From Nocardia acididurans (GTDB lineage Bacteria; Actinomycetota; Actinomycetes; Mycobacteriales; Mycobacteriaceae): DNA of 64,000 nucleotides. The translations under genes were made by a program, and so were the position numbers. The notes below the pieces were generated by a model. That model ran no database searches. It had not been told where the DNA came from and saw only the letters and a program-made list of their open reading frames with translations. The DNA lies in the NCBI RefSeq assembly GCF_016741815.1, contig NZ_JAERRJ010000015.1, positions 99,894-163,893 on the forward strand. Reading direction: 5' to 3'. Below are positions 24,098 to 31,787 of the stretch, piece by piece (within the stretch, counting starts at the first letter, position 1; each line of letters begins with the position of its first letter).

Positions 24098-25495
24098 TCA
24101 ACCCCGATACAGGGCATGGACTACCACTGGTAGTTGTCCGGCTTCTCGGGGCGCCCCAAACTTGAGTTCCCAGCCGCCGACCGTCTGTAGTTGATCATAG
24201 ACCAGGCCACCGCCGCGTCCAGCTTCATCGATTGCCGCTTGAAGGCTTTTCATCTGGACCTGAGTTACCAGATCCAATTGAGATTTGACATCGCCGCGGC
24301 TGTCCATATGTTGAAGATATTCGGCCATGTGCTCGGTGGCATTGCCATGAACCCATACTCGAGTTTCTCCGGCTTGCATCTCGAAGGACCGTGGCAGCTC
24401 TGTGCTGGGGTAGTTGTCTTGCGTGGCCTTAATATCATCCCAGAATTTGTCATCTCTTACATAGGGCCCCTCGGCCTTAACTCTGTTCCACGCATTCCGC
24501 AGCTTCTCGACGAGTTTGGTGCTTAGGTCTTTTACACGCTGGATGGTTTCTTTAGTTTTCGTTGTGATGCGCTTGACTTCGACGGCGGTGCGGAGTTTGG
24601 CCGCTTGGGTCGCCTTCTTGATGAGATCGGCGAATTTGTCGATGATCTTGGCGACGCTGGCTGCGGTTTTTGCCGCCACCGCTGCGGCACCGACGCCGAA
24701 ACTGACGCATGACACGAGGACCGAGATTGCAAGGTTGACTGCGACTTCTATGGCGATCTCGGCCGCTAGGTCTCTGAGCAGTTGTTCCAGGTCTTTGCGG
24801 AGATCGTCGTGGGCGGTTTTCTGGTCGCTGCAGGATTGGGACATTTCGCCGTAGGCGCCGGCGAGGTCGGAGGCTGCTGTTTTGAGTTCGCGGAGGTCTT
24901 CGTCGATGAAGTTGGCGTCGGGGGAGGTGACCTGTTCGAACATGGCTGCGGCGCGTTCGAGTTCGGTGGCGACGGCGGTGACCGAGGCGTGGGTGGCCAT
25001 GGCGTTCCACAGTTCGGTGGCTCGGTTGAGTTTGGCGGTGTCGCCGTCGGGGATGGGGATACCGACTTTGGCGGCGAGTTCGAGGCCGTCGTCGACGATG
25101 CCTCGGCCGTCGCCGCCGGCCGAGGTGGGGAGGGTGAAGATCAGTTGGTCGATGCCGCCGGTGAAGGCCGGGTTCAGGGTCGGCTGTTGGGGTTCGGGGA
25201 CTCCGGCGGCAGCGTCGTGGTCGGCTAGGGCGTGGTTGTAGCCGGCCTGGTTGAGGACCTGGGCATAGCCGTCCAGGGCCAGGACCATGTCCAACGACAT
25301 CTTCCAGAGGTCTTGGGCTTGGGCGTCGTAGGAGTCGGCCCAGATTTTGCCGTCGCCGACGCTGCCTGCCATGCCGGAGGTTTCCCGCAGCGAGTAGAAC
25401 CCGCCCTGGAACACCGCCATCAGACCGGAGGCGGCGTTGTTGCAGGCGGTGGCGGCGTCGTAGTAGGCCTGCGGGGCGACGTCCAGGACCGTCAC
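24098..25495 (-). CDS. Type VII secretion effector with variable C-terminal domain (candidate toxin)
   Basis: This 465-residue protein has three parts. The N-terminal 120 residues form a WXG100-like helical hairpin region (YDAATACNNAASGLMAVFQG and KIWADSYDAQAQDLWKMSLD). The middle is helical, with a hydrophobic stretch (about 235-275, AIEVAVNLAISVLVSCVSFG). The last 110 residues (from about NYPSTELPRSFEM) are a separate domain with VHGNATEHMAEYLQHM and GGWELKFGAPREAGQLP, likely the toxin. The last 700 or so bases are less GC-rich than the rest. The GTG start overlaps the stop of the WXG100 gene before it. The toxin activity is unknown. Confidence 0.8.
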   Translation of the reverse strand: MTVLDVAPQAYYDAATACNNAASGLMAVFQGGFYSLRETSGMAGSVGDGKIWADSYDAQAQDLWKMSLDMVLALDGYAQVLNQAGYNHALADHDAAAGVPEPQQPTLNPAFTGGIDQLIFTLPTSAGGDGRGIVDDGLELAAKVGIPIPDGDTAKLNRATELWNAMATHASVTAVATELERAAAMFEQVTSPDANFIDEDLRELKTAASDLAGAYGEMSQSCSDQKTAHDDLRKDLEQLLRDLAAEIAIEVAVNLAISVLVSCVSFGVGAAAVAAKTAASVAKIIDKFADLIKKATQAAKLRTAVEVKRITTKTKETIQRVKDLSTKLVEKLRNAWNRVKAEGPYVRDDKFWDDIKATQDNYPSTELPRSFEMQAGETRVWVHGNATEHMAEYLQHMDSRGDVKSQLDLVTQVQMKSLQAAIDEAGRGGGLVYDQLQTVGGWELKFGAPREAGQLPVVVHALYRG

Positions 25496-25800
25496 GAGGA
25501 GGCTCCGCCGCGGCCGAGCATGTCCAGATTGGTGGCCACGGCCTCGGTGTAGCGCTGGTGGGCGGCGGCCGCTGCGGCTCGCATGGCGTCGATGCCCTCG
25601 GAGACGTCCTGTGCGCCGGTGAGCCACTGTTTGAAGGCGTCGTCCGCGGCAACTGCCGACGGGCCCGACCAGCTTGCTTGCACGGCGGTGGTGCGCTGTT
25701 GGATGCCGGTGAGGCTGTCGTTGAGGAAGCCGACGAATCCGGCTACGCGCGCGGTGATGTTGTCGAGCTCGGTCAGATCGACCCGGAATGGTTCGGCCAT
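25492..25800 (-). CDS. WXG100 family protein
   Basis: This 102-residue helical-hairpin protein has the turn motif WSG at residues 44-46 (AVQASWSGPSAVAADDAF). WXG100 proteins are small dimeric type VII secretion substrates or chaperone-like partners of larger effectors. The gene is second in a four-gene minus-strand operon, with its stop overlapping the effector start. A canonical YxxxD/E export signal was not found at the C-terminus, so it may be exported only as part of a heterodimer with its neighbour or effector. Confidence 0.85.
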   Translation of the reverse strand: MAEPFRVDLTELDNITARVAGFVGFLNDSLTGIQQRTTAVQASWSGPSAVAADDAFKQWLTGAQDVSEGIDAMRAAAAAAHQRYTEAVATNLDMLGRGGASS

Positions 25801-25824
25801 AAGCTTTTTCCTCCCCCTGGAGAA

Positions 25825-26139
25825 CTACGGAAGATCGAGTGAGCTGATGTTCGTGGTCCACGCCGCGTCGAGCTGGGTGTGCGCGTCGGCGGTGACACCC
25901 AGGAGTTCAGCCAGCGTTTTCAGCGAATCCAGGACGGTTTGGGCTCCTTGGCGGGCTTCGTCCCAGCCGGCGCGGTAGGCGGTTGCCGAGACGCCGGTCC
26001 AGCCCTCCAGCAGATTGTTCACCTCGGTGTCGAGCGTGCGGACGGCGTCGACCAGCTCCGCGGCGGTCAACTGCACATAGCGGCCCGCATCGGTTACCTC
26101 GGAAGGAACGACATCGAACGTTCCGTCTCCCTGCGCCAC
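25825..26139 (-). CDS. WXG100-like protein
   Basis: This 104-residue protein reads VAQGDGTFDVVPSEVTDAGR, then helix-turn-helix packing around NLLEGWTGVSATAYRAGWDE (WTG turn). It ends TTNISSLDLP. It is a second WXG100-like protein and probably pairs with the next one as a heterodimer for type VII secretion. The GTG start follows GAGGGGG at 5 nt. The frame is open further upstream through the response-regulator region, but that part is antisense and rejected. It is the first gene of the cassette and divergent from the response regulator. Confidence 0.8.
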   Translation of the reverse strand: MAQGDGTFDVVPSEVTDAGRYVQLTAAELVDAVRTLDTEVNNLLEGWTGVSATAYRAGWDEARQGAQTVLDSLKTLAELLGVTADAHTQLDAAWTTNISSLDLP

Positions 26140-26235
26140 AGCGACCCCCTCGAAAACCTTGAACGCCGCGAATCTACCGCACGCCCGGCGCGACGCCGGA
26201 CATGGCAATATCGGTTGGGTGCGTGAGGCGGGACT

Positions 26236-26895
26236 ATGGCGATAACGGTGTTGATCGCCGATGACCAGGCGATGGTGCGGGCCGGGTTCGGGGCGCTGCT
26301 GGGTGCGCAGACCGATATCTCGGTGATCGGGGATGCGCCAGACGGGAAAACCGCTGTGGCGGAGGCCAAGCGGTTGCGGCCGGATGTGGTGCTCATGGAT
26401 GTGCGCATGCCGGAGATGAACGGGCTGGACGCGGCCAAAGCCATTCTGTCGGCGGGGTTCGATCCGCCGGTGCGGGTGCTCATGCTGACCACGTTCGATA
26501 TCGACGACTACGTGTACGAGGCGCTGACCATCGGAGCGAGCGGGTTTCTGCTGAAGGACGCGCCCGCCGAGGAGCTGGTGCGGGCGGTGCGGGTGGTGGC
26601 GGCCGGGGATGCGCTGCTGGCCCCCACGGTGACGCGTCGGCTCATCGCGGATGTGACGCGGCGGCGGAACCGGCGCGCGCCCGCGCCCGCGCTGGAGGTG
26701 CTGACGCCTCGGGAGCGGGAAGTGCTCGAGCTCGTGGCGCGCGGAATGTCCAATGCGGAGATCGCCGAGACCCTGTTCGTGGCGGAACAGACCGTGAAGA
26801 CCCATGTTTCGAAGGTTTTCGCCAAACTGAATCTGCGCGACCGTGCGCAGGCGGTGGTGCTCGCCTATGAATCCGGCCTGGTGACACCCGGGTAA
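26236..26895 (+). CDS. NarL/FixJ-type response regulator
   Basis: This 219-residue protein has a receiver domain (TVLIADDQAMVRAGF, phospho-acceptor Asp55 in VVLMDVRMPEM, KDAPAEELVRA lysine) and a C-terminal LuxR helix-turn-helix (LTPREREVLELVARGMSNAE, TVKTHVSKVFAKL). GAGGCGGGAC precedes the ATG. The likely partner is the histidine kinase that ends at 23563, as such pairs are normally adjacent and in this order. The minus-strand type VII cassette lies between them. Target promoters are unknown. Confidence 0.92.
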   Translation: MAITVLIADDQAMVRAGFGALLGAQTDISVIGDAPDGKTAVAEAKRLRPDVVLMDVRMPEMNGLDAAKAILSAGFDPPVRVLMLTTFDIDDYVYEALTIGASGFLLKDAPAEELVRAVRVVAAGDALLAPTVTRRLIADVTRRRNRRAPAPALEVLTPREREVLELVARGMSNAEIAETLFVAEQTVKTHVSKVFAKLNLRDRAQAVVLAYESGLVTPG

Positions 26896-26964
26896 TTCGG
26901 CGGTTCATATGGGCATTCGGCGCGGTACGCTTGCGGACTTGAACGTCACCGGAAGGGGGTCGTG

Positions 26965-29688
26965 GTGCTGAATAGCGGTGACGTGTTCGCCGGGTTCACC
27001 ATCGAACGGCTACTCGGACAGGGCGGGATGGGATCGGTGTATCTCGCCCGCCATCCCCGGCTGGGCAAGCTGACCGCGTTGAAGCTGCTGAACCGGGAGT
27101 TGGTCGCGGATCGGGAGATTCGGGCGCGGTTCGATCGCGAGGCCGATCTGGTGGCGCAGCTCGATCATCCGAGCATTGTGGAGATCTACGATCGCGGCGT
27201 CGAGGACGGCATGATGTGGATCTCCATGCAGTTCATCGACGGGGTGGACGCGGCGAGCGTGGATGTCACGCAGCTGCCGCCGGATCGGGCCGTGCAGATC
27301 ATCGAAGGGGTCGCGGCCGCACTGGATTACGCGCACGCCATGGGCGTGCTGCATCGGGATGTGAAGCCCGCCAACATTATTCTGGCGCGCGCGGTGGCCG
27401 GGCACGGAGAACGCGTATTCCTCACCGACTTCGGCATCGCCCGCCTGCGCGAGGACTCCACGCATCTCACCCAGACCGGCATGTTCACCGCCACCCTCGC
27501 CTACGCCAGCCCCGAGCAGATGACCGGCGGCCACCTCGACCACACCTCCGACCAGTACTCCCTGGCCTGCGCCCTGTACTGGCTGCTCATCGGCGCGGGC
27601 CCCTTCGACTCCCCGCATCCCGCCGAACTCATCCGCGGCCACCTGCAACTCCTCCCGCCCCCCGTGAGCCTGCGCCGCCCCGGCCTCACCCCCGCCATGG
27701 ACGCGGTGCTCACCAAGGGCATGGCCAAACGCGCCATCGACCGCTTCCCCTCCTGCACCGACTTCGCCAAGGCCGCCCGGCGCGCCCTCACCGCCCCCGC
27801 GCCCACCGTCCAAATCCCCTCGCCGCCACAGCAATCCCGCACATCCGGACCCACCTACCGCCCCAACCCGGCGGCCCCGCAGCCTCCGGGCTACGCTCCG
27901 CCGAACTATGCCCCACAGGCCTATCCGGCCGCGCCCTACCCGCCCCAGGCCAACCAGCCCGGCTATCCGCCGCAGGCGTACCCGCCGCCGGGCTACGCGC
28001 CGCTCCAGGTGCCGCCGCCGGGTTACGTTGCGCCGCAACAGCCCCAGCCCGCACCTGTGCAGCCGGGGCCCGTGCAGCAGCCCCAGCAGGGACCTCCTCA
28101 GCCCGCGGCGCCTCCGCGCGTGCCCGCCGGTGCGCCGCATCAGCCTGCGAATGCTCCATCGCCGCAGGCTGTTTCGCCCGTGCATGCGGATCCGGCCGTC
28201 GAGGTGGGCGAAGGCTCCACCGACGTCTATCCGATAGACGCACAACAGGATTCGCCCGACCCCGATGAATCGGACACCACCGCGTATCCGATCGAGACAC
28301 CGCCCGGCGCTGTTCCTGCGTCTACCGACGAGTCGGAACCGGGTGTGCGAGCAGGCAACCCGCGCAGCGCCGAGCCGGATTCCGATGTGGTCGAAGCTGT
28401 TTCGGATAGCCTGCCCGCCGCTGCAGGCGCGGCCGAGTCCCGCGAAGCCGAAGCGGATGCACCCGGCGCGCAGGCCCGCGAGGTCACGACCCTTCCGTCC
28501 GAGGAGGTCTCGGGCGCAGACACGCCCCGTCGCCCCGATATGACGGCCCCGTACCGGAAAGGCTCACTGAGCAAACGGGATTCAGGCCAGGCGCGAACGG
28601 GCGAGACCGCGTCACACCCGGATTCGCCCCCGCCCGCCGCCGACCCCGCAGGCAGTTCTCGAACGCCGAACGTCACCGTCGAACCGCAATCCGGTGCCGT
28701 CAGTGCCGCCGCACCCTCCGCGTCCGCGACTCCCGCCGTCGAAGGCTGGTCGGTACCCGGCGCGTCCGACAATACGGCCGCGCGCGTGCGACACCCCGAG
28801 TCCGGAGCCTTCGTGCCCACGGCAGGCGCGGGCTCCTCGGCAGACAACCGACCGAAATCCGATGGCCGCGAAGCCTCCCCCGCATCCGACACCGGTACCG
28901 CCGCACACGCGAAAGACGCTGCCGCAGTTGGAGCGGGAAGCGCTGCGGTCGCAAGCCCAGCGGGTGTTGCTCCTGCCGGGGCGGCGGGTACGGCGGCCGG
29001 AGTTGAAGGTCCTGCCGTCGCGGGTCCTGCCGGTGCCGGTCCTGTCGGGGTATCAGGTGCGACAGCTGGAGTCGAGAACCCTCCGGTTCCCGGTCCGGGG
29101 AGTGCCGCTCCCGCTGGGATGGCAAGTGCGACAGCTGAAGTCGAAGGCCCTGCGGCCGCCGATCCAGGAGGCGTCGCTACCGCCGGGGGAACCGGCACGA
29201 CAGCCGCAGCCGGAGGTTCTTCAGCCGCCGAGCTCGGAGGTGCCTCCGCGGCGGGAGGCGTTGAGCCGGTCGGAGCGGGAGCCGTCTCGGTCTCGCCTGC
29301 CGAAAGCACTGCGGGGGAGGCGTATTGGGGTCGTGGTGCGGCGCTGTCCGGTGAAGGTTCCGGGGCGACGCCCGGGACGGGTGGCGGGTCGGCCGGACGG
29401 GGCTTCGCGACGGGGGAGATGCCTGCTTTCACGACCGGGGAGATGCCCGGGTTCGTTACCGGGGAGTTCGCGCCGTATCCGGGTGCGGTGCCGCCGGGCG
29501 TGCCGTATCCGGCTGGGCCGTACGGGAATGCGCCGGGGACGTTCGGACCACCGACGCCGCCGCGGGCGCAGCCTCGGGCGGATCGGCCGGGGATCGAGCA
29601 GTCGCAGGTGACGGCGCTGGTGGTGCTGGCGCTGGCCGTGGTGGTGCTGATCCTGCTCGTGGTGGTGGTACTCGCGCTGACGGGCTAG
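26965..29688 (+). CDS. Ser/Thr protein kinase with very long disordered region and C-terminal membrane helix
   Basis: This 907-residue kinase is closely related in its catalytic domain to the two kinase-hydrolase proteins: VLNSGDVFAGFTIERLLGQG, Lys40, HRDVKPAN (Asp132), DFG (Asp155). From about residue 280 to 870 it is low-complexity: Pro/Gln/Tyr repeats (QPGYPPQAYPPPGYAP), then a Pro/Ala/Ser/Glu-rich and an Ala/Gly-rich region, and a GEMP repeat. One membrane helix (about 880-905) ends the protein with almost nothing outside. The GTG at 26965 aligns with the paralogue starts and lies 5 nt after GGAAGGGGG. The tail may act as a long phosphorylatable linker or scaffold. Confidence 0.9.
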   Translation: MLNSGDVFAGFTIERLLGQGGMGSVYLARHPRLGKLTALKLLNRELVADREIRARFDREADLVAQLDHPSIVEIYDRGVEDGMMWISMQFIDGVDAASVDVTQLPPDRAVQIIEGVAAALDYAHAMGVLHRDVKPANIILARAVAGHGERVFLTDFGIARLREDSTHLTQTGMFTATLAYASPEQMTGGHLDHTSDQYSLACALYWLLIGAGPFDSPHPAELIRGHLQLLPPPVSLRRPGLTPAMDAVLTKGMAKRAIDRFPSCTDFAKAARRALTAPAPTVQIPSPPQQSRTSGPTYRPNPAAPQPPGYAPPNYAPQAYPAAPYPPQANQPGYPPQAYPPPGYAPLQVPPPGYVAPQQPQPAPVQPGPVQQPQQGPPQPAAPPRVPAGAPHQPANAPSPQAVSPVHADPAVEVGEGSTDVYPIDAQQDSPDPDESDTTAYPIETPPGAVPASTDESEPGVRAGNPRSAEPDSDVVEAVSDSLPAAAGAAESREAEADAPGAQAREVTTLPSEEVSGADTPRRPDMTAPYRKGSLSKRDSGQARTGETASHPDSPPPAADPAGSSRTPNVTVEPQSGAVSAAAPSASATPAVEGWSVPGASDNTAARVRHPESGAFVPTAGAGSSADNRPKSDGREASPASDTGTAAHAKDAAAVGAGSAAVASPAGVAPAGAAGTAAGVEGPAVAGPAGAGPVGVSGATAGVENPPVPGPGSAAPAGMASATAEVEGPAAADPGGVATAGGTGTTAAAGGSSAAELGGASAAGGVEPVGAGAVSVSPAESTAGEAYWGRGAALSGEGSGATPGTGGGSAGRGFATGEMPAFTTGEMPGFVTGEFAPYPGAVPPGVPYPAGPYGNAPGTFGPPTPPRAQPRADRPGIEQSQVTALVVLALAVVVLILLVVVVLALTG

Positions 29689-29718
29689 GGCCGCGCGCTG
29701 CGGGGTCCGCCGTACCGT

Positions 29719-29756
29719 CCCGGCTCGCGGCGCGATCGGGCGTGCCGCGAGCCGGG
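29719..29756. terminator. Hairpin terminator after the long kinase gene
   Basis: CCCGGCTCGCGGC (29719-29731) pairs exactly with 29744-29756 around a 12-nt loop. It lies between the convergent kinase and small-protein genes and probably serves both strands. Confidence 0.7.
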
Positions 29757-29766
29757 TAGCGCGGCG

Positions 29767-29943
29767 TCAGGGGGCGGCGCGGTCGTCGAGCACCATTTGC
29801 CCTGTGTCCACCAGGATTTGGCGGGCGCGGCGGCGGATGAGGCAGTTGTCGACCGTGCAGCACACGTGGATCTGCATGGCCTGATGAGCCTGCGGGAGGG
29901 TCAGGTCGCCGGGGTCTATGGTGCAGTCGAAGAGGTACATCAT
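29767..29943 (-). CDS. Small Cys/His protein, copy 2 of a tandem pair
   Basis: About 58 residues, starting MMYLFDCTIDPGDLTLPQAH with QIHVCCTVDNC after it. It shares the pattern DCTxDPGxLxL, a His, QIH, Cys and a second Cys followed by an RRRAR cluster with the gene just upstream (30018-30185). The Cys/His spacing could bind a metal. The ribosome site is weak and the frame is open further upstream, so the start is uncertain. The family is not recognised. The tandem pair lies upstream of, and divergent from, the XRE/DUF397 genes. Confidence 0.55.
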   Translation of the reverse strand: MMYLFDCTIDPGDLTLPQAHQAMQIHVCCTVDNCLIRRRARQILVDTGQMVLDDRAAP

Positions 29944-30017
29944 GGCTACCGCCGGGTGGTCAGCGCGGGTGTGCTGTGCGGGTGGCCCGGCGGTGGGTGG
30001 TGCTGCTGGTGGCGCGC

Positions 30018-30185
30018 TCACTCGCGCGCCGGGCACTCAGGCAAGCGTATCGCCCGGGCGCGGCGCAGAGCGTGGCATTCGTCGTCTCGGCAGTGACGGT
30101 GGATCTGTAGCACTTCGTGCGTGAGCTCCAGGGGCAGTTCGCCGGGATCTGTTGTGCAGTCCAAGATCAGCAGTGCGGATCCCAT
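30018..30185 (-). CDS. Small Cys/His protein, copy 1 of a tandem pair
   Basis: This 55-residue protein starts MGSALLILDCTTDPGELPLE after a GAGGA ribosome site. It continues with THEVLQIHRHCRDDECHALR. It shares the DCTxDPG, QIH and C-x4-C pattern with its downstream neighbour, so the two are likely a tandem duplication. No known domain is recognised. The small size and shared Cys/His positions suggest a metal site or a redox pair. It lies about 245 bases from the divergent XRE regulator. Confidence 0.6.
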   Translation of the reverse strand: MGSALLILDCTTDPGELPLELTHEVLQIHRHCRDDECHALRRARAIRLPECPARE

Positions 30186-30430
30186 GATTCCTCGAAATGT
30201 TCCGTGCGGCTCCAAGGGGTGGGTGCGCCCGGCTCGGGGACGAGTGGGTCCAGAGGGTTCAGGGCTCCGGCTCTCGCCGGGCGCGCCTCCAAGTCCAGCA
30301 CCGACGCTGCGGGCCGACAATCGAACTACGCGCGGTGGGGGAAACTTTCCGAAACCTCCAGGTCGTCATTCATTCTGCGTGGGAGCATCGTTCACAGTGA
30401 CCGAAAAACGCCTTCGCGGGGGAGGATTCG

Positions 30431-31312
30431 ATGTCCGATCATGGTTCCACACTGCCGCGCCGCCAACTCGGCAGGTACCTGCGCGAGGGGCGCATGCAAT
30501 GCAATATGACGATCGCCGAAGCGGCCGGACTCATGGAATGGAGCGAGTCGAAACTGCAACGGCTGGAAACCGGTAACGCCGAGAAGATCCGTGTTCTCGA
30601 CATCCGTGAACTGTGCCGTATCTACGACTTCGACGACGAGTTCACCGCGGCCCTCACGGGTTTGGCGCAGCAGGCCAGCGTCAAGTCGTGGTGGCATGAA
30701 TACGATGATCTGATTCCGGAGGGTTTCAATGTCTATGTGGGCCTGGAGGCTTCGGCCCGGGCCCTTATTTCGTACCAACCGGACTTGATTCCCGGACTCC
30801 TGCAGACCGCCGACTACGCGCGCGTCCTCATCGGCGATTACTGGCCGGATGCTGCCCGTGACCAGATTGACCGAAGAGTCCAGTTGAAGATGCGCCGCCA
30901 GAGTCTGCTCACCCGCAAGCGCAGTCCCGCCACCTTCGTGGTTGTCGTACACGAAGCCGCACTTCGGCGCGTTGTCGGCAGTCCGCGCGTGATGGCCGCG
31001 CAGCTGCGACGCGCGGCGGATATGTCGACACTGCCGACGATCGCTGTTCGTGTACTACCCTTCTCCGCGGGCGTCCCGATCGGGCACACTGTCGGGCCGT
31101 TCGTGATCCTGGAATTCGGCCGGGACAGCGGAAACCGACCGGTCGAACCCACGGTGGTGTACCTGGAGAACTTCCTCGGCGACCTGTACCTGGAAAAGCA
31201 GGCGGCCGTCGACCGGTATCACCAGGCATACCAGGCCCTCCAGCAGTCGGCGCTGGACGAGGCAACCAGTAGAGACCTCTTGCGGAAGGCAGCGAAGGAG
31301 TACGCGACGTGA
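30431..31312 (+). CDS. XRE-family regulator with DUF5753 domain
   Basis: This 293-residue protein has an N-terminal helix-turn-helix (GRYLREGRMQCNMTIAEAAG, MEWSESKLQRLETG) and a C-terminal DUF5753 region (residues about 95-285: ARALISYQPDLIPGLLQTAD, then LVHEAALRR-like and GPFVILEFG). This is the large actinobacterial family to which Streptomyces BldB/WhiJ-associated regulators belong. It is nearly always next to a small DUF397 gene, as here, with overlapping stop and start (GTGA). The ATG follows GGGGGAGGATTCG. Such pairs act in development or stress switching in Streptomyces. Targets here are unknown. Confidence 0.92.
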   Translation: MSDHGSTLPRRQLGRYLREGRMQCNMTIAEAAGLMEWSESKLQRLETGNAEKIRVLDIRELCRIYDFDDEFTAALTGLAQQASVKSWWHEYDDLIPEGFNVYVGLEASARALISYQPDLIPGLLQTADYARVLIGDYWPDAARDQIDRRVQLKMRRQSLLTRKRSPATFVVVVHEAALRRVVGSPRVMAAQLRRAADMSTLPTIAVRVLPFSAGVPIGHTVGPFVILEFGRDSGNRPVEPTVVYLENFLGDLYLEKQAAVDRYHQAYQALQQSALDEATSRDLLRKAAKEYAT

Positions 31313-31512
31313 ATGTCGAACCGTCCGGCGCACGGTGGTTCAAGAGTGCCCGCAGCACCGGCGCGAAGGAATGTGTCGAAATCGCATTCCTATCCGGTCG
31401 AGTGGGAGTCCGCGACAGCAAGAATCCGACCGGTCCGGCATTGTTTTTCGGCCCGGCCGAATGGGATCGATTCACCTCCGCCCTGGTGGACGGACGCTTC
31501 GATCGCCGGTGA
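31309..31512 (+). CDS. DUF397 domain protein
   Basis: This 67-residue protein is a single DUF397 domain: WFKSARSTGAKECVEIAFLS, then VGVRDSKNPTGPALFFGPAE and WDRFTSAL. DUF397 proteins are the partner of XRE/DUF5753 regulators and may antagonise them, by analogy with WhiJ-type systems. The GTG start overlaps the regulator stop, so the two are translated together. The 275 bases after it up to the synthetase gene hold the leader peptide and hairpins described below. Confidence 0.9.
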   Translation: MNVEPSGARWFKSARSTGAKECVEIAFLSGRVGVRDSKNPTGPALFFGPAEWDRFTSALVDGRFDRR

Positions 31513-31657
31513 TTCGCGGCGGCGGGCGAAGAAAAGTGCAGATACGACAAATAGATTGGAACTCCCGCGCACCGCGCGGGAGTTCCGCTCTTTCGAGCAG
31601 TGGACAGGCGGAAAAATGCCGCGCCCCACGGCACCGGATCGGTGTACCGTGACGGCC

Positions 31658-31708
31658 ATGCAGCGTGCCCTGTCGACCACGACGCCGGACGACGTCCCGG
31701 CGCGCTGA
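31658..31708 (+). CDS. Threonine-codon leader peptide (16 aa) of the thrS paralogue
   Basis: The short frame encodes MQRALSTTTPDDVPAR, with three consecutive Thr codons (ACC ACG ACG) at 31676-31684. TACCGT at 31645-31650 is followed by exactly 7 nt and then the ATG, so the message should be leaderless. A 12-bp perfect hairpin follows 14 nt after the stop, and then a threonyl-tRNA synthetase gene. This is the layout of ribosome-mediated attenuation: stalling at the Thr codons when charged tRNA-Thr is scarce would favour an alternative structure. The peptide function is inferred from this arrangement. Confidence 0.7.
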   Translation: MQRALSTTTPDDVPAR

Positions 31709-31722
31709 ATCCTGCACTGACA

Positions 31723-31750
31723 GAAGCCCCGGGCGGATGCCCGGGGCTTC
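31723..31750 (+). terminator. Attenuator hairpin upstream of the thrS paralogue
   Basis: GAAGCCCCGGGC (31723-31734), loop GGAT and GCCCGGGGCTTC (31739-31750) form a perfect 12-bp stem with no T run after it. The 3' arm plus the following bases can also pair with the leader-peptide segment ACGACGTCCCGG (about 31691-31702), with one mismatch and one G-U. That gives a competing structure. Confidence 0.7.
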
Positions 31751-31766
31751 GTCGCGCGGTCATCTG

Positions 31767-31781
31767 CCCTCCATCGGGAGG
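31767..31781 (+). promoter_or_regulatory. Hairpin sequestering the thrS-paralogue ribosome-binding site
   Basis: CCCTCC (31767-31772), loop ATC, and GGGAGG (31776-31781) form a short perfect hairpin. GGGAGGAG is the Shine-Dalgarno for the GTG at 31788. Translation may therefore also be gated, although the 3-nt loop makes the hairpin marginal on its own. Confidence 0.5.
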
Positions 31782-31787
31782 AGACCC

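Noticed and set aside
25862..26805. N-terminal extension of the first WXG100 protein through the response regulator
   Set aside because: Part upstream of 26139 is antisense to the response regulator and not WXG-like. A good GAGGGGG site precedes the GTG at 26139.
28000..29400. Low-complexity part of the long kinase as frameshifted or two genes
   Set aside because: The + frame is continuous to a good C-terminal membrane helix and codon bias holds. Other frames give only repeats.
30392..30952. Antisense frame over the XRE regulator
   Set aside because: No domain, and the XRE/DUF5753 protein is clear on the + strand.
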